From: Enterobacter sp. ENT03
Lineage (GTDB): Bacteria; Pseudomonadota; Gammaproteobacteria; Enterobacterales; Enterobacteriaceae
NCBI RefSeq assembly: GCF_019218745.1
Contig: NZ_JAHUXA010000001.1
Coordinates: forward strand, 248,001 to 312,000
DNA: 64,000 nt
Direction: 5' to 3'
Shown one piece after another: positions 34,663 through 45,676 of the stretch; position 1 is the first letter of the stretch; every line of letters starts with the position of its first letter. The position numbers were made by a program, and so were the translations under genes. The notes beneath the pieces were generated by a model. That model was not told the origin of the DNA. It was given only the letters and a program-made list of their open reading frames with translations, and ran no database searches.

Positions 34663-36597
34663 CTACGCCGCCGGAGCCGCACTCGCAGGCGGCTTTTTCT
34701 TCGCCCGCCCTTTGAAGGTTTTCTTTTTATCCCCACCAGGTGCCGCCAGCCCGCGGAACTGACGCACCGGCGTGCTGCGAGCCTGATCGATCAGTTGATA
34801 CAACGTACCCACCAGCGGCTGCATAAAATCCTGATAGCGACACTGCTTTTCGCTGATTTGCGTCAGCACTGATTCCCAGTGGGCGGTCATGTCCGGCCGC
34901 GCCGCCATCTCCGGCAGGGAGTGGATCAGCGCCCGCCCGGCGTCGCTGGAATGGATATAGCGCCCTTTTTTCACCAGGAAACCGCGCTTAAACAGTAGCT
35001 CGATGATCCCGGCACGAGTAGCTTCAGTGCCCAGCCCGTCGGTGGCGCGCAGGATCTTTTTCAGATCTTTATCCTGCACAAAACGCGCGATACCGGTCAT
35101 CGCTGACAGCAGCGTGGCGTCGGTGAAATGCCGTGGCGGCTGGGTCTGCCGCTCCACCACCTCGCCCTTCTCGCACAGCAGTTCGTCGTCTTTGGCGACC
35201 ACCGGCAGCGGCGTGCCGTCATTCTCTTCGTCGCGCTCTTTATTGCCCAGCAAAGTGCGCCAGCCCGCTTCCGCCAGAAAACGCGCTTTGGCGATAAATT
35301 TACCTTTGGCGATGTCGAGTTCGATGGTGCATTTGCGGAATACCGCGTCCGGGCAGAACTGCATCAGATACTGCCGCGCCACCAGGGTATAGACCTTCTC
35401 TTCGTTATCGGTGAGGTTCACCTTGCTGCTGCGCGCCGTCGGAATAATGGCATGGTGCGCATCGACTTTTTTGTCATCCCAGCAGCGGTTACGGATGTCG
35501 GTATCGATTACCGGCTGCGGCAGCAATGACGGGCTGTGCACGCTGATGGCGTTGATCACCGCCTGACGCCCGGCAAAATGCTCTTCCGGCAGATAACGGC
35601 TGTCGGAACGGGGATAGGTGATGAGCTTGTGGGTTTCATAGAGCTTCTGGCAAATATCCAGCACGTTCTGCGCGCTGAGGCCAAAGCGCTTCGCCGCTTC
35701 AATCTGCAAGGTGGAGAGTGAGAAAGGCAACGGCGCGGCCTCGGATTCCCGTTTGTCGTTATAGCTGGTGACCATCGCCGGCTGGCCGGTAATGCGCGTT
35801 ACCACATGATCGGCAAGGCTACGGTGCAGCAGACGCCCCTCTTCATCCTGGTACGGTTCGCAGGCGTCGCTTGGCTGCCAGGTGGCGGTAAAACGCTCTT
35901 CTTTAGGGGTGACGATATGCGCTTTCACCTCGAAAAAGTCTTTCGCCACGAAGTTTTCGATCTCTTCGTCACGGCGCACCACCAGTCCGAGCACCGGCGT
36001 CTGCACCCGCCCCACGGAGAGCACGCCCTGATAACCGGCGCTCTGCCCGAGCAGCGTGTAGGCGCGGGTCATGTTGATGCCGTAGAGCCAGTCAGCTCGG
36101 GAGCGGGCCAGCGCCGATGAACTAAGAGGGATAAATTCGCTGTTGGCGCGCAAACGGGTGATCGCGCGCTCCACCGCCTGCGGGTTGAGGTCGTTTATCA
36201 GACAACGCTGCACGTTACGGCGTTTTTCCGCAGGCAGCTCCAGATAGTTCAGCACCTCATCCACCAGCAACTGCCCTTCACGATCCGGGTCACCGGCGTG
36301 AATAACTTCGCTGGCCTCCCCCAGTAAACGCTTGATGACGTTGATCTGTTTGGTGACCGAGGCGCGCGGTTGCAGCTGCCATTTTTCCGGCACAATCGGC
36401 AAATCCGAGAGGTTCCAGCGCGCATAGCGGCTGTCATAGGCATCCGGCTGCGCCTGCTCCAGCAGGTGACCAATGCACCAGGTGACCACCTGACCATTCC
36501 CGCACTCGATATAGCCGTCGCCCTTGCGGTGCGGCTTCGGCAGCACCTCGGCAATGGCGCGGCCCAGACTCGGTTTTTCGGCAATAAACAACCGCAT
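34663..36597 (-). CDS. topB: DNA topoisomerase III
   Basis: 644-residue type IA topoisomerase that decatenates and resolves DNA at single strands. The Toprim domain starts at [12 protein letters not shown] and includes [15 protein letters not shown] (about 99-113). The active-site Tyr is in [13 protein letters not shown] near residue 328. The C-terminal tail is basic ([13 protein letters not shown]). The ATG lies 4 nt after the selD stop and matches E. coli; the six-residue extension overlapping selD is rejected. It forms a group with selD and ydjA. Confidence 0.96.
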   Translation of the reverse strand: MRLFIAEKPSLGRAIAEVLPKPHRKGDGYIECGNGQVVTWCIGHLLEQAQPDAYDSRYARWNLSDLPIVPEKWQLQPRASVTKQINVIKRLLGEASEVIHAGDPDREGQLLVDEVLNYLELPAEKRRNVQRCLINDLNPQAVERAITRLRANSEFIPLSSSALARSRADWLYGINMTRAYTLLGQSAGYQGVLSVGRVQTPVLGLVVRRDEEIENFVAKDFFEVKAHIVTPKEERFTATWQPSDACEPYQDEEGRLLHRSLADHVVTRITGQPAMVTSYNDKRESEAAPLPFSLSTLQIEAAKRFGLSAQNVLDICQKLYETHKLITYPRSDSRYLPEEHFAGRQAVINAISVHSPSLLPQPVIDTDIRNRCWDDKKVDAHHAIIPTARSSKVNLTDNEEKVYTLVARQYLMQFCPDAVFRKCTIELDIAKGKFIAKARFLAEAGWRTLLGNKERDEENDGTPLPVVAKDDELLCEKGEVVERQTQPPRHFTDATLLSAMTGIARFVQDKDLKKILRATDGLGTEATRAGIIELLFKRGFLVKKGRYIHSSDAGRALIHSLPEMAARPDMTAHWESVLTQISEKQCRYQDFMQPLVGTLYQLIDQARSTPVRQFRGLAAPGGDKKKTFKGRAKKKPPASAAPAA

Positions 36598-36601
36598 TGA
36601 C

Positions 36602-37645
36602 TTAACGGATCTCAATCATAGGACGACCACCACGGGCCTCAACCAGCTCGCCAATCGCCGTCAGGGTAATGCCATATTCGGCGGCAGTGGCCTGTACCTT
36701 ATCTTCTGCGTCCGGCGTAACCGCCAGCAGTAAGCCACCGGAGGTCTGCGGATCGCACAACAGATCGCGCCACGCCTGCGGCATGTCGCCCATCAGATGA
36801 CCGTAACTGGCGAAGTTACGCCCGGTACCGCCCGGTACTGCGCCCTGAGCAATGTATTCTTCTACGCCCGGCAGCTTCGGCACGTCATGATAGCGCACCT
36901 GCGCCTGCACGCCTGCGCCCTGGCACATTTCGCTCAGGTGGCCGAGCAACCCGAAGCCGGTGACATCGGTCATCGCTTGCACGCCGTCGATGCTGGCAAA
37001 ACCGGCACCGGCGAGGTTCATCTGGCACATCACTTCCGTGGCCAGCCCAACGTGCTCGGGTTTAAGCAGGGATTTTTTCTCGGCGGTAGTCAGCACGCCA
37101 ATGCCCAGCGATTTGGTGAGATAGAGTTTGCAGCCTGCTTTCGCGGTGCTGTTTTTCTTCACGCGTTCGGTTGGCACCACGCCGGTGACGGCGAGGCCAA
37201 AAATCGGTTCCGGCGCGTCGATGGAGTGACCGCCCGCCAGCGCGATCCCCGCCTGCTGGCAGGCAAAGCGTCCGCCTTCCACCACCTCACGGGCGATCTC
37301 CGGCGCAAGGGTATTGATTGGCCAGCCCAGAATGGCGATCGCCATAATCGGCTTGCCGCCCATAGCAAAAATATCGCTGATAGCATTGGTTGCCGCAATG
37401 CGTCCGAAGTCGAACGGATTGTCGACAATCGGCATAAAGAAGTCGGTGGTGCTGATCACGCTGGTGCCGTTGCCCAGATCGTAAACCGCAGCGTCATCAC
37501 GGGTCTCGTTACCGACCAGCAGGTTCGGATCGATAAACTTTGCCCGATCGCTGTGCAGAATGGTTTCCAGCACTTTGGGGGAAATCTTACAACCGCAACC
37601 AGCTCCGTGACTGTACTGCGTTAAACGAATGGCTTGCTCGCTCAT
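36602..37645 (-). CDS. selD: Selenophosphate synthetase
   Basis: 347 residues making selenophosphate from selenide and ATP, for selenocysteine and selenouridine. The catalytic loop [10 protein letters not shown] has Cys17 and Lys20 (no Sec). ATP/Mg binding motifs include [13 protein letters not shown] and [19 protein letters not shown] abuts the first ATG but is 6 nt from the second, so the second (MSEQAIRL) is chosen; this also gives the E. coli length. topB follows within 4 nt. Confidence 0.97.
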   Translation of the reverse strand: MSEQAIRLTQYSHGAGCGCKISPKVLETILHSDRAKFIDPNLLVGNETRDDAAVYDLGNGTSVISTTDFFMPIVDNPFDFGRIAATNAISDIFAMGGKPIMAIAILGWPINTLAPEIAREVVEGGRFACQQAGIALAGGHSIDAPEPIFGLAVTGVVPTERVKKNSTAKAGCKLYLTKSLGIGVLTTAEKKSLLKPEHVGLATEVMCQMNLAGAGFASIDGVQAMTDVTGFGLLGHLSEMCQGAGVQAQVRYHDVPKLPGVEEYIAQGAVPGGTGRNFASYGHLMGDMPQAWRDLLCDPQTSGGLLLAVTPDAEDKVQATAAEYGITLTAIGELVEARGGRPMIEIR

Positions 37646-37762
37646 GGACATCTCCTGTCATTGCAATCCGGCTATGGTAGCGCTCAATCGGATAAGTGGT
37701 AAGTATGACTGTCCGAATTGCGTGGCTTTCGCTCACAATACGGACAGTCGGGCCGTGGTGGA

Positions 37763-38314
37763 TCAGAAATAACGCACGAACGGCGTGGTATCAGGCAGGC
37801 TGATGGTAGTGGAGGCTTTCAGCTGCGGCGTGCCGAGGTAGAGGAAACCGACGATATGATCCTGTTCGCGGCACTCCAGCGCTTCACGCACCACCGGGCT
37901 GTCGGTCATCGGGCCGCTGCGCCAGATGCCGTTAAAGCCCTGCGCCAGCGCCGCCATTTGCATCGCCATCACAGCACAGCCCGCCGACACCAGCTGTTCC
38001 CAGTGCGGCACTTTCGGGTGATCTTCGCATTTAGCGACCACGGCAATGATCATCGGCGCGCGGAACGGGCCAGAGCGGGCTTTTTCAATGCCCTTTTCAT
38101 CAAGACCGGCGGCAATCGCGCCTTTCTCCAGCAACTGGCTGAAGCGCTCGCGCCCTTCACCTTCAACGACAAAGAAGCGCCACGGCTGGAGCGTGCCATG
38201 ATCCGGCGCACGCATTCCCGCCTGTAAAATACTTTTCAGTTGCTCCCCCGCCGGGGCGGGTTCGGTCAGGCGAGAGGCGCTACGACGGTTAACGAGCAGT
38301 TCAAGTGCATCCAT
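37763..38314 (-). CDS. ydjA: Nitroreductase family protein YdjA
   Basis: 183-residue minimal nitroreductase that binds FMN as a dimer. The N-terminal [12 protein letters not shown] (about 9-20) supplies FMN phosphate contacts, and [16 protein letters not shown] is family-specific. E. coli YdjA matches over its whole length. The natural substrate is unknown; activity on nitro compounds is low in the family. It lies upstream of selD in the same direction, about 115 nt away. Confidence 0.95.
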   Translation of the reverse strand: MDALELLVNRRSASRLTEPAPAGEQLKSILQAGMRAPDHGTLQPWRFFVVEGEGRERFSQLLEKGAIAAGLDEKGIEKARSGPFRAPMIIAVVAKCEDHPKVPHWEQLVSAGCAVMAMQMAALAQGFNGIWRSGPMTDSPVVREALECREQDHIVGFLYLGTPQLKASTTISLPDTTPFVRYF

Positions 38315-38477
38315 TAGTTAACTCCTGTCATCAAATTTATGCATAAAATTAACACGACAGGAGATTTTGTTACAGCGACGGCGGCGGATCTTGCTGACAA
38401 GTTGCCGCGGTGTAATTAGGATAACCGCACATTCCGCTCAGGGTAGCGGGGGTTGTTAATCAGGACAGGAAGAATAC

Positions 38478-40331
38478 ATGCGAACCCTTTGGCATTTCAT
38501 TGCTGGTTTTTTTAAATGGACATGGCGATTGCTCAATTTCGTCCGTGAACTGGTGCTCAACCTTTTCTTTATCTTTTTAGTGGTGGTGTGCGTCGGCATC
38601 TGGATGCAGGTGAAGAGCAGCACTGCCGAGCACAGTAACCGTGGCGCGTTGTTACTGGATATTGCCGGTGTGGTGGTGGATAAACCTTCCAGCAGCAGCA
38701 AGCTGGGCGTGCTGGGCCGTCAGCTGTTTGGCGCCAGTTCCGATCGCTTACAGGAGAACTCGCTGTTTGATATTGTCGAGGCGATTCGCCAGGCGAAAGA
38801 CGATCGCAATATCACCGGTATCGTGATGGATCTGAAAGATTTTGCCGGTGCCGATCAGCCGTCGATGCAGTACATCGGTAAAGCGTTGCGCGAATTCCGC
38901 GACAGCGGCAAACCAGTTTATGCGGTGGGCGATAACTTCAGCCAGGGCCAGTATTACCTTGCCAGCTTCGCCAATAAAACCTTCCTCTCCCCGCAAGGCG
39001 TGGTGGATCTGCATGGCTTTGCCACTAACGGTCTGTATTACAAATCGCTGCTGGAAAAACTGAAAGTCTCAACCCATGTCTTCCGCGTCGGTACTTATAA
39101 ATCCGCCGTCGAGCCGTTTATCCGCGACGATATGTCCCCGGCTGCGCGTGACGCCGACAGCCGCTGGGTAGGTGAACTGTGGCAAAACTACCTGAACACC
39201 GTCGCCGCGAACCGTCAGGTTTCGGCGCAGCAGATCTTCCCTGGCGCGCAGGCGATGCTGGAAGGGCTGACCAAAGTGGGTGGCGATACGGCGAAATATG
39301 CCCTCGATAACAAACTGGTGGATCAGCTTGCCACCAGTGCCGAAGTCGAGAAAGCGCTCAGCAAACAGTTTGGCTGGAGCGATGCCGATAAAAATTACAG
39401 CGCCATCAGCTACTACGATTACGCGCTGAAAAAACAGAGCGAAAACGGTGACAGCGTGGCGGTGATCTTCGCCAACGGCGCCATCATGGACGGTGAAGAA
39501 ACTCCGGGTAACGTCGGCGGTGACACCACGGCGTCGCAAATCCGCGATGCGCGTCTCGATCCGAAAGTGAAAGCTATTGTGCTGCGCGTTAACAGCCCAG
39601 GCGGCAGCGTCAGCGCCTCTGAGGTGATCCGTGCCGAACTGGCCGCCGCCAAAGCGGCAGGCAAGCCGGTGGTGGTATCGATGGGCGGCATGGCCGCGTC
39701 CGGCGGTTACTGGATCTCCACCCCGGCTAACTACATTGTGGCGAACCCGAGCACCCTCACCGGCTCAATTGGCATCTTCGGGGTGATCAACACCTTTGAA
39801 AATAGCCTCGACAGCGTAGGCGTGCATACCGATGGCGTGGCGACCTCGCCGCTGGCGGATGTGGCGGTCACTAAAGCGCTGCCGCCGGAAGTGCAGCAGA
39901 TGATGCAGTTGAGCATTGAGAGCGGCTATAAACGCTTCCTGTCGATTGTGTCGCAGTCGCGCAATAAGACGCCGGAGCAGATCGATCAGATTGCGCAGGG
40001 CCACGTCTGGACCGGTCAGGACGCGAAAGCGAACGGTCTGGTGGATGCGCTGGGTGATTTCGACGATGCGGTGGCAAAAGCGGCTGAACTGGCGAAGCTC
40101 AAGCAGTGGCACATCGATTATTATCAGGATGAGCCGACCTTCTTCGACCAGGTGGTTGACAGCATGTCTGCCAGCGTTCGCGCGGCGATGCCGTCAGCGT
40201 TACAGGCGTATCTGCCTGCGCCACTGGCCCCGGTTGCTGGAGTCGTGAAAGCGGAAAGCGATAAGCTGGCGGCGTTTAACGACCCGCAAAACCGCTATGC
40301 GTTTTGCCTGACCTGCGCTAACGTTCGCTGA
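38478..40331 (+). CDS. sppA: Signal peptide peptidase A (protease IV)
   Basis: 617 residues, inner-membrane serine protease that degrades cleaved signal peptides in the periplasm. One N-terminal membrane anchor lies at about 24-44 ([21 protein letters not shown]). The two tandem SppA repeats carry the catalytic Lys in [10 protein letters not shown] near residue 208 and the Ser in [12 protein letters not shown] near 408, giving the Ser-Lys dyad. ATG follows CAGGAAGAATAC. A terminator follows directly and overlaps the ansA leader. Confidence 0.96.
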   Translation: MRTLWHFIAGFFKWTWRLLNFVRELVLNLFFIFLVVVCVGIWMQVKSSTAEHSNRGALLLDIAGVVVDKPSSSSKLGVLGRQLFGASSDRLQENSLFDIVEAIRQAKDDRNITGIVMDLKDFAGADQPSMQYIGKALREFRDSGKPVYAVGDNFSQGQYYLASFANKTFLSPQGVVDLHGFATNGLYYKSLLEKLKVSTHVFRVGTYKSAVEPFIRDDMSPAARDADSRWVGELWQNYLNTVAANRQVSAQQIFPGAQAMLEGLTKVGGDTAKYALDNKLVDQLATSAEVEKALSKQFGWSDADKNYSAISYYDYALKKQSENGDSVAVIFANGAIMDGEETPGNVGGDTTASQIRDARLDPKVKAIVLRVNSPGGSVSASEVIRAELAAAKAAGKPVVVSMGGMAASGGYWISTPANYIVANPSTLTGSIGIFGVINTFENSLDSVGVHTDGVATSPLADVAVTKALPPEVQQMMQLSIESGYKRFLSIVSQSRNKTPEQIDQIAQGHVWTGQDAKANGLVDALGDFDDAVAKAAELAKLKQWHIDYYQDEPTFFDQVVDSMSASVRAAMPSALQAYLPAPLAPVAGVVKAESDKLAAFNDPQNRYAFCLTCANVR

Positions 40332-40339
40332 TAACCCAT

Positions 40340-40364
40340 CCCCTCAGCCTTGAGGGGATTTTTT
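40340..40364 (+). terminator. Intrinsic terminator between sppA and ansA
   Basis: CCCCTCA-GCCT-TGAGGGG, a 7-bp stem with a tetraloop, followed by ATTTTTTT. It starts 8 nt after the sppA stop, and its 3' end touches the first possible ansA ATG at 40365. Confidence 0.88.
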
Positions 40365-40385
40365 ATGGCTATGAAACAGAACATC

Positions 40386-41402
40386 ATGCAAAAGAAATCG
40401 ATTTATGTTGCCTACACCGGCGGGACTATCGGCATGCAGCGCTCTGAACAGGGCTACATTCCGGTTTCCGGACATCTGCAACGCCAGCTGGCGCTGATGC
40501 CGGAATTCCACCGCCAGGAGATGCCCGACTTCACCATCCACGAATACCATCCGCTGATGGACTCTTCTGATATGACGCCGCAGGACTGGCAGCATATCGC
40601 CGAAGATATTAAATCGAACTACGATCGCTACGATGGTTTTGTCATTCTGCACGGCACCGACACCATGGCGTTTACCGCCTCGGCGCTGTCGTTCATGCTG
40701 GAAAACCTCGGCAACCCGGTTATTGTGACAGGGTCACAAATCCCGCTGGCGGAACTGCGTTCGGACGGGCAGATCAACCTGCTCAATTCGCTCTATATCG
40801 CGGCCAATTACCCCATTAACGAAGTGACGCTGTTCTTCAACAACCGTCTGTTCCGCGGTAACCGCACCACTAAAGCCCATGCGGATGGCTTCGATGCTTT
40901 CGCCTCGCCGAACCTGCAACCCTTGCTGGAGGCAGGCATTCATATTCGCCGCCTCGGCACGCCGCCTGCGCCGCACGGCGACGGGAAGCTGATTGTGCAT
41001 CCCATTACCCCGCAGCCAATTGGCGTGGTGACCATTTATCCGGGCATTTCTGCCGACGTGGTGCGCAATTTCCTGCGCCAGCCGGTGAAAGCGCTGATCC
41101 TGCGCTCCTACGGCGTCGGCAATGCGCCGCAAAACGGCGAGTTCCTGAAGGAGCTACAGGCGGCGAGCGAGCGCGGCATTGTGGTGATCAACCTGACGCA
41201 GTGTATGTCCGGCAAGGTCAATATGGGCGGCTACGCCACTGGCAACGCACTGGCCCATGCAGGCGTCATTGGCGGCGCAGACATGACGGTGGAAGCCACC
41301 CTGACGAAACTTCACTACCTGTTAAGCCAAAACCTGGATGTTCAGGCCATCCGTGAGGCGATGACGGTCAATTTGCGCGGCGAGCTGACGCCGGACGAGT
41401 AA
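40386..41402 (+). CDS. ansA: Cytoplasmic L-asparaginase I
   Basis: 338 residues hydrolysing asparagine to aspartate and ammonia. Active-site Thr residues are in AYTGGTIGMQRS near 10 and HGTDTMAFTASALSF near 89-103. There is no signal peptide, so it is the cytoplasmic type I enzyme. The start MQKKSIYVAYTGG matches the annotated E. coli start, although its ribosome site is weak; the ATG at 40365 is also possible, and its GAGGGG would sit inside the sppA terminator. pncA starts 10 nt after the stop. Confidence 0.93.
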   Translation: MQKKSIYVAYTGGTIGMQRSEQGYIPVSGHLQRQLALMPEFHRQEMPDFTIHEYHPLMDSSDMTPQDWQHIAEDIKSNYDRYDGFVILHGTDTMAFTASALSFMLENLGNPVIVTGSQIPLAELRSDGQINLLNSLYIAANYPINEVTLFFNNRLFRGNRTTKAHADGFDAFASPNLQPLLEAGIHIRRLGTPPAPHGDGKLIVHPITPQPIGVVTIYPGISADVVRNFLRQPVKALILRSYGVGNAPQNGEFLKELQAASERGIVVINLTQCMSGKVNMGGYATGNALAHAGVIGGADMTVEATLTKLHYLLSQNLDVQAIREAMTVNLRGELTPDE

Positions 41403-41412
41403 GGAGCAGGAG

Positions 41413-42051
41413 ATGACCCGGGCACTACTGTTAGTCGATTTACAGAACGATTTTTGCGCCGGTGGCGCGCTGGCGGTCGCCGGGGGCGACAGCACCGTGG
41501 ACATCGCCAATACGCTTATTGACTGGTGTAAAGGACGCGGTGACGCCGTGGTGGCAAGCCAGGACTGGCATCCGGCGAACCACGGCAGCTTTGCCAGCCA
41601 GCAAAACGTCGAGCCCTATGCTGAAGGATTGCTGGACGGGCTGCCGCAGACGTTCTGGCCGGATCATTGCGTGCAAAACAGCGACGGCGCGGCGCTGCAT
41701 CCGCTGTTACAGGCGAACGCCATCGACGCGGTGTTTCATAAAGGCGAAAACCCGGCGATTGACAGCTACAGCGCCTTTTTTGATAACGGTCACCGGCAGA
41801 AAACCCAGCTCGATGACTGGCTGCGTCATCACAACGTTAATGAGCTTATCGTAATGGGACTGGCAACGGATTACTGCGTGAAGTTCACCGTGCTGGATGC
41901 ACTGACGCTGGGCTACGACGTGAACGTGATCACCGACGGCTGTCGCGGCGTTAATCTGCATGCGCAGGACAGCGCACAGGCGTTTATGGACATGTCAGCG
42001 GCGGGCGCCACGCTGTATACGCTGGCAGACTGGCAGGAAACTCACGCGTAA
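41413..42051 (+). CDS. pncA: Nicotinamidase
   Basis: 212-residue cysteine hydrolase converting nicotinamide to nicotinate for NAD salvage. The catalytic Asp9 is in LLLVDLQNDFC, the metal site follows in SQDWHPANHGSF, and the catalytic Cys is near residue 155 in GLATDYCVKFTVLDA. AAGGAGCAGGAG precedes the ATG. It is coupled to ansA, as in E. coli, and both release ammonia. A terminator follows. Confidence 0.96.
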   Translation: MTRALLLVDLQNDFCAGGALAVAGGDSTVDIANTLIDWCKGRGDAVVASQDWHPANHGSFASQQNVEPYAEGLLDGLPQTFWPDHCVQNSDGAALHPLLQANAIDAVFHKGENPAIDSYSAFFDNGHRQKTQLDDWLRHHNVNELIVMGLATDYCVKFTVLDALTLGYDVNVITDGCRGVNLHAQDSAQAFMDMSAAGATLYTLADWQETHA

Positions 42052-42059
42052 GTTGTAAC

Positions 42060-42094
42060 ACGGGTATTTATCACAAATACCCGTTCTTTCTGTT
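42060..42094 (+). terminator. Intrinsic terminator after pncA
   Basis: ACGGGTATTT and AAATACCCGT form a 10-bp stem around TATCAC-type loop bases, followed by TCTTTCTG. Confidence 0.8.
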
Positions 42095-42217
42095 CCCCTT
42101 CAATGACATAAAGTGAAGCCCTTCGCATTATCCGCGAAACGACGGTGTTATGCTTTTTTGGCTGTTTTTTCGCCACGCCACTGGCCTGGCTTTAATTTTT
42201 GTCAAAGAGGAACCCCT

Positions 42218-43471
42218 ATGAAACGTTTGCCTGTTCTGGCAGCTTTACCCCTGCTTTGCGCATCGCTCGCCTCCGCCAGTTCTTTCATGTCGGTCGGTTA
42301 TTTTAACGGCGGCGGAGACGTGACCGCAGGCCCTGGCGGGGATATAAACACGCTGGATGTACGCCTGATCACTCACCTTAACTACTCGTTTGGCCTGATC
42401 TATAACGGTGAAAAAGGCGAAACCAATGACGCGCTAAAAGATCCAATGAAGCGGCATCAGATTTGGCTCTCGCCGAAAGTTGCCGCTGATCTCGCACTGA
42501 TCCCCGCCCTGCGGCAACAAAATCCTGACCTGAAAGTGTTGTTATCGGTCGGCGGCTGGGGCGCACGTGGTTTTTCTGCTGCGGCCGCGACGCCGGAGGC
42601 ACGCGCGGTGTTTATTCGCTCAGCCCAGGATATTGTCGCGCGATATGGGCTCGATGGTATCGATCTGGACTGGGAATATCCGGTGAACGGTGCCTGGGGA
42701 GCCGTCGACAGCCAGCCCGCCGATCGGGATAACTTTACCCTGCTGCTGAAAGCACTCCGTCAGGCGTTTGGCGATAAAAAACTGGTCACCATCGCCGTTG
42801 GCGCGAACGTCGACAGCCCGAAAAGCTGGGTGGACGTTAACGCCATCGCCCCGTTGCTGGATTACATCAACCTGATGACCTATGACATGGCCTACGGCAC
42901 GCAGTATTTCAACGCCAATCTGTATGACTCCAAAGCCTGGCCCACCGTTGCTGAGGCGGATAAGTACAGCGTTGACGTTGTCGTTAATAACTATCTTGCG
43001 GCGGGGTTAAAGCCTCAGCAGATGAATCTGGGCATTGGATTTTATGGCCGGGTGCCCAAGCGCGCCATAGAGCCGGGCATTGACTGGAGCAAACCGGATG
43101 CGCAAAAAAATCCCGCAACCAAGCCCTATTTTGGCGAGCGTGAGGTTGCGCTGTTCGGTTCGCTGGGATTCGATCTCACGAAAGATACGTATGTGAAATA
43201 TAACGACATTGTAAAACGGCTGCTTAACGATCCGCAGAAGCGCTTTACTGAACACTGGGATGAAGAGGCAAAAGTGCCGTGGCTGTCGGTGAAGTCTGCT
43301 GAGGGAAAAGCGCTGTTTGCACTCAGTTATGAAAATCCCCGCTCAGTGGCTATCAAAGCGGATTACATCAAGGAAAAAGGCCTTGCCGGCGCGATGTTCT
43401 GGGAATATGGGGCGGATGATAATAACCAGTTAGCGAAACAGCTGGCTGCATCGCTGGCGCTGAAACCGTAA
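42218..43471 (+). CDS. Secreted family 18 chitinase
   Basis: 417 residues. A Sec signal peptide is cleaved near ASA-SS (about 20). A GH18 barrel follows: the SxGG motif LLSVGGWG is at about 109-116, and DGIDLDWEYP at 146-155 carries the catalytic Glu153 with its Asp partners. No chitin-binding, FnIII or LysM module is seen, so it is a single-domain enzyme. AGAGGA lies 6 nt before this ATG; the upstream in-frame ATG at 42113 has no ribosome site and would bury the signal peptide. It lies where K-12 has ydjE and others. Released chitobiose would suit the chb operon in this window. Confidence 0.9.
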   Translation: MKRLPVLAALPLLCASLASASSFMSVGYFNGGGDVTAGPGGDINTLDVRLITHLNYSFGLIYNGEKGETNDALKDPMKRHQIWLSPKVAADLALIPALRQQNPDLKVLLSVGGWGARGFSAAAATPEARAVFIRSAQDIVARYGLDGIDLDWEYPVNGAWGAVDSQPADRDNFTLLLKALRQAFGDKKLVTIAVGANVDSPKSWVDVNAIAPLLDYINLMTYDMAYGTQYFNANLYDSKAWPTVAEADKYSVDVVVNNYLAAGLKPQQMNLGIGFYGRVPKRAIEPGIDWSKPDAQKNPATKPYFGEREVALFGSLGFDLTKDTYVKYNDIVKRLLNDPQKRFTEHWDEEAKVPWLSVKSAEGKALFALSYENPRSVAIKADYIKEKGLAGAMFWEYGADDNNQLAKQLAASLALKP

Positions 43472-43479
43472 CGCTCTTT

Positions 43480-43512
43480 CAGGCCGGGAACGTGCGCTTC
43501 CCGGCCTGTTTT
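43480..43512 (+). terminator. Strong terminator after the chitinase
   Basis: CAGGCCGGGAA and TTCCCGGCCTG form an 11-bp perfect stem with a 7-nt loop, followed by TTTTAGC. Confidence 0.85.
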
Positions 43513-43521
43513 AGCACGCGG

Positions 43522-43800
43522 TTAGTTGACCTTCAGCGTGGCAATAGATTTCGGCGTGATACCGAACTCTTCTTTCAGTTGCTGTTTATTTTTCATCACC
43601 ATCTGACCGTTCGTGTCGATGGTCATATGCTGGGCGTCGGTGTTGTGACGCGCCTGCCAGAGCATCACCAGTTGCAGGCTGTTCTCTTTTTGTTCGGGCG
43701 TCAGCGCCACACCATCAGGCCATTTCCCCAGCTCCACCGCGGTAACCAGTCGCTGATACACTTCCGGCGTTAAACTGTTAACAAGCTCATCCACATTCAC
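43522..43800 (-). CDS. yeaC: YeaC family protein (DUF1315)
   Basis: 92 residues matching E. coli YeaC almost throughout: LTPEVYQRLVTAVELGKWPDGVALTPEQKEN, then LVMLWQARHNTDAQHMTIDTNG. Small, soluble and without known function. It lies downstream of msrB in the same direction, about 40 nt away, so the two are likely co-transcribed. Confidence 0.92.
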   Translation of the reverse strand: MNVDELVNSLTPEVYQRLVTAVELGKWPDGVALTPEQKENSLQLVMLWQARHNTDAQHMTIDTNGQMVMKNKQQLKEEFGITPKSIATLKVN

Positions 43801-43842
43801 GATAGATCGTCTCCGTATGGAATAATTTGCTGAATCGATTCT

Positions 43843-44256
43843 CTAGCCTTTGATCTGCTCGCCGCTATCGTCATCGGTGAAGCTGAGCGAGGCTGAATTG
43901 ACGCAAAAACGTTCGCCGGTCGGCTGCGGGCCATCCGGGAAAACATGGCCCAAATGGGCATCGCAATTCCCACAGCGGATCTCGGTACGTTGCATGCCGT
44001 GGGAGTAATCATTCAGGTATTTGATAGCGTCGTCGCTGACCGGTTCATAAAAGCTCGGCCAGCCGCAGCCAGAATCATATTTGCTCTGGGCATTGAACAA
44101 CGGCGCATCGCAGATTAAACAGTGGTAGACGCCATCGCGTTTGTTGTGCAGCAGACGCCCCGTGAAAGGCGGTTCTGTGCCATGATTTTGCGTGACATAG
44201 AACTGCATTTCGGTGAGTTTTTTTTTCAGGTCGTCCTGGGAGGGATCATTAGCCAT
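43843..44256 (-). CDS. msrB: Methionine-R-sulfoxide reductase B
   Basis: 137 residues reducing methionine-R-sulfoxide in proteins and thus repairing oxidation. Zinc-binding CxxC pairs are in [11 protein letters not shown] and [11 protein letters not shown]. The catalytic Cys is in [11 protein letters not shown] near residue 119, and [10 protein letters not shown] is the substrate pocket. The methionine at 44256 (MANDPSQ) matches the homologue rather than the longer frame start. It is divergent from gapA, as in K-12. Confidence 0.96.
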   Translation of the reverse strand: MANDPSQDDLKKKLTEMQFYVTQNHGTEPPFTGRLLHNKRDGVYHCLICDAPLFNAQSKYDSGCGWPSFYEPVSDDAIKYLNDYSHGMQRTEIRCGNCDAHLGHVFPDGPQPTGERFCVNSASLSFTDDDSGEQIKG

Positions 44257-44374
44257 ATGCTTACTTCTCGCGTTGATGACATTCACATCTTTTCTTTGAT
44301 TCTAACAAAACATTAACAGGCAGGCGTCTACTTTTGTTCTAAACTTAGTCGTTACGAAATCGCAGCCAGGTAAT

Positions 44375-44390
44375 TGTGATCTGTTTCACA
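44375..44390. promoter_or_regulatory. CRP binding site upstream of gapA
   Basis: TGTGA-TCTGTT-TCACA is a perfect CRP consensus core. It lies 208 bp before the gapA ATG and also faces msrB. CRP control of a distal gapA promoter is known in E. coli. Confidence 0.85.
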
Positions 44391-44526
44391 TATTTATCTC
44401 GCATGGCCTTTAAAATTCCAGCCGGCGGCCCCATGTGGGTAGCAGCCCATTGGAAAAGTGAGGCGACTCAGTCGCGCAAAGGTTGTGCACAGGATTGATT
44501 TGTCGCAATGATTGACACGATTCCGC

Positions 44527-44554
44527 TTGACGCTGCGTAAGGTTTTTGTAATTT
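44527..44554 (+). promoter_or_regulatory. gapA proximal sigma-70 promoter
   Basis: TTGACG, 16 bp, then TAATTT, closely matching the E. coli gapA P1 promoter sequence. It lies about 45 bp before the start codon. Confidence 0.75.
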
Positions 44555-44585
44555 TACAGCCAACCTTTTATTCACTAACAAATAG

Positions 44586-45593
<1,008 letters not shown>

Positions 45594-45616
45594 GTTGAGA
45601 TGAGAATCTGATCCAT

Positions 45617-45644
45617 AAGAGCGACTTCGGTCGCTCTTTTTTTT
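45617..45644 (+). terminator. Strong terminator of gapA
   Basis: AAGAGCGAC-TTCG-GTCGCTCTT, a 9-bp stem with a stable UUCG tetraloop, followed by TTTTTT. Confidence 0.95.
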
Positions 45645-45676
45645 GCATTGAAGACAGAGGATTGAGGAATATCATG

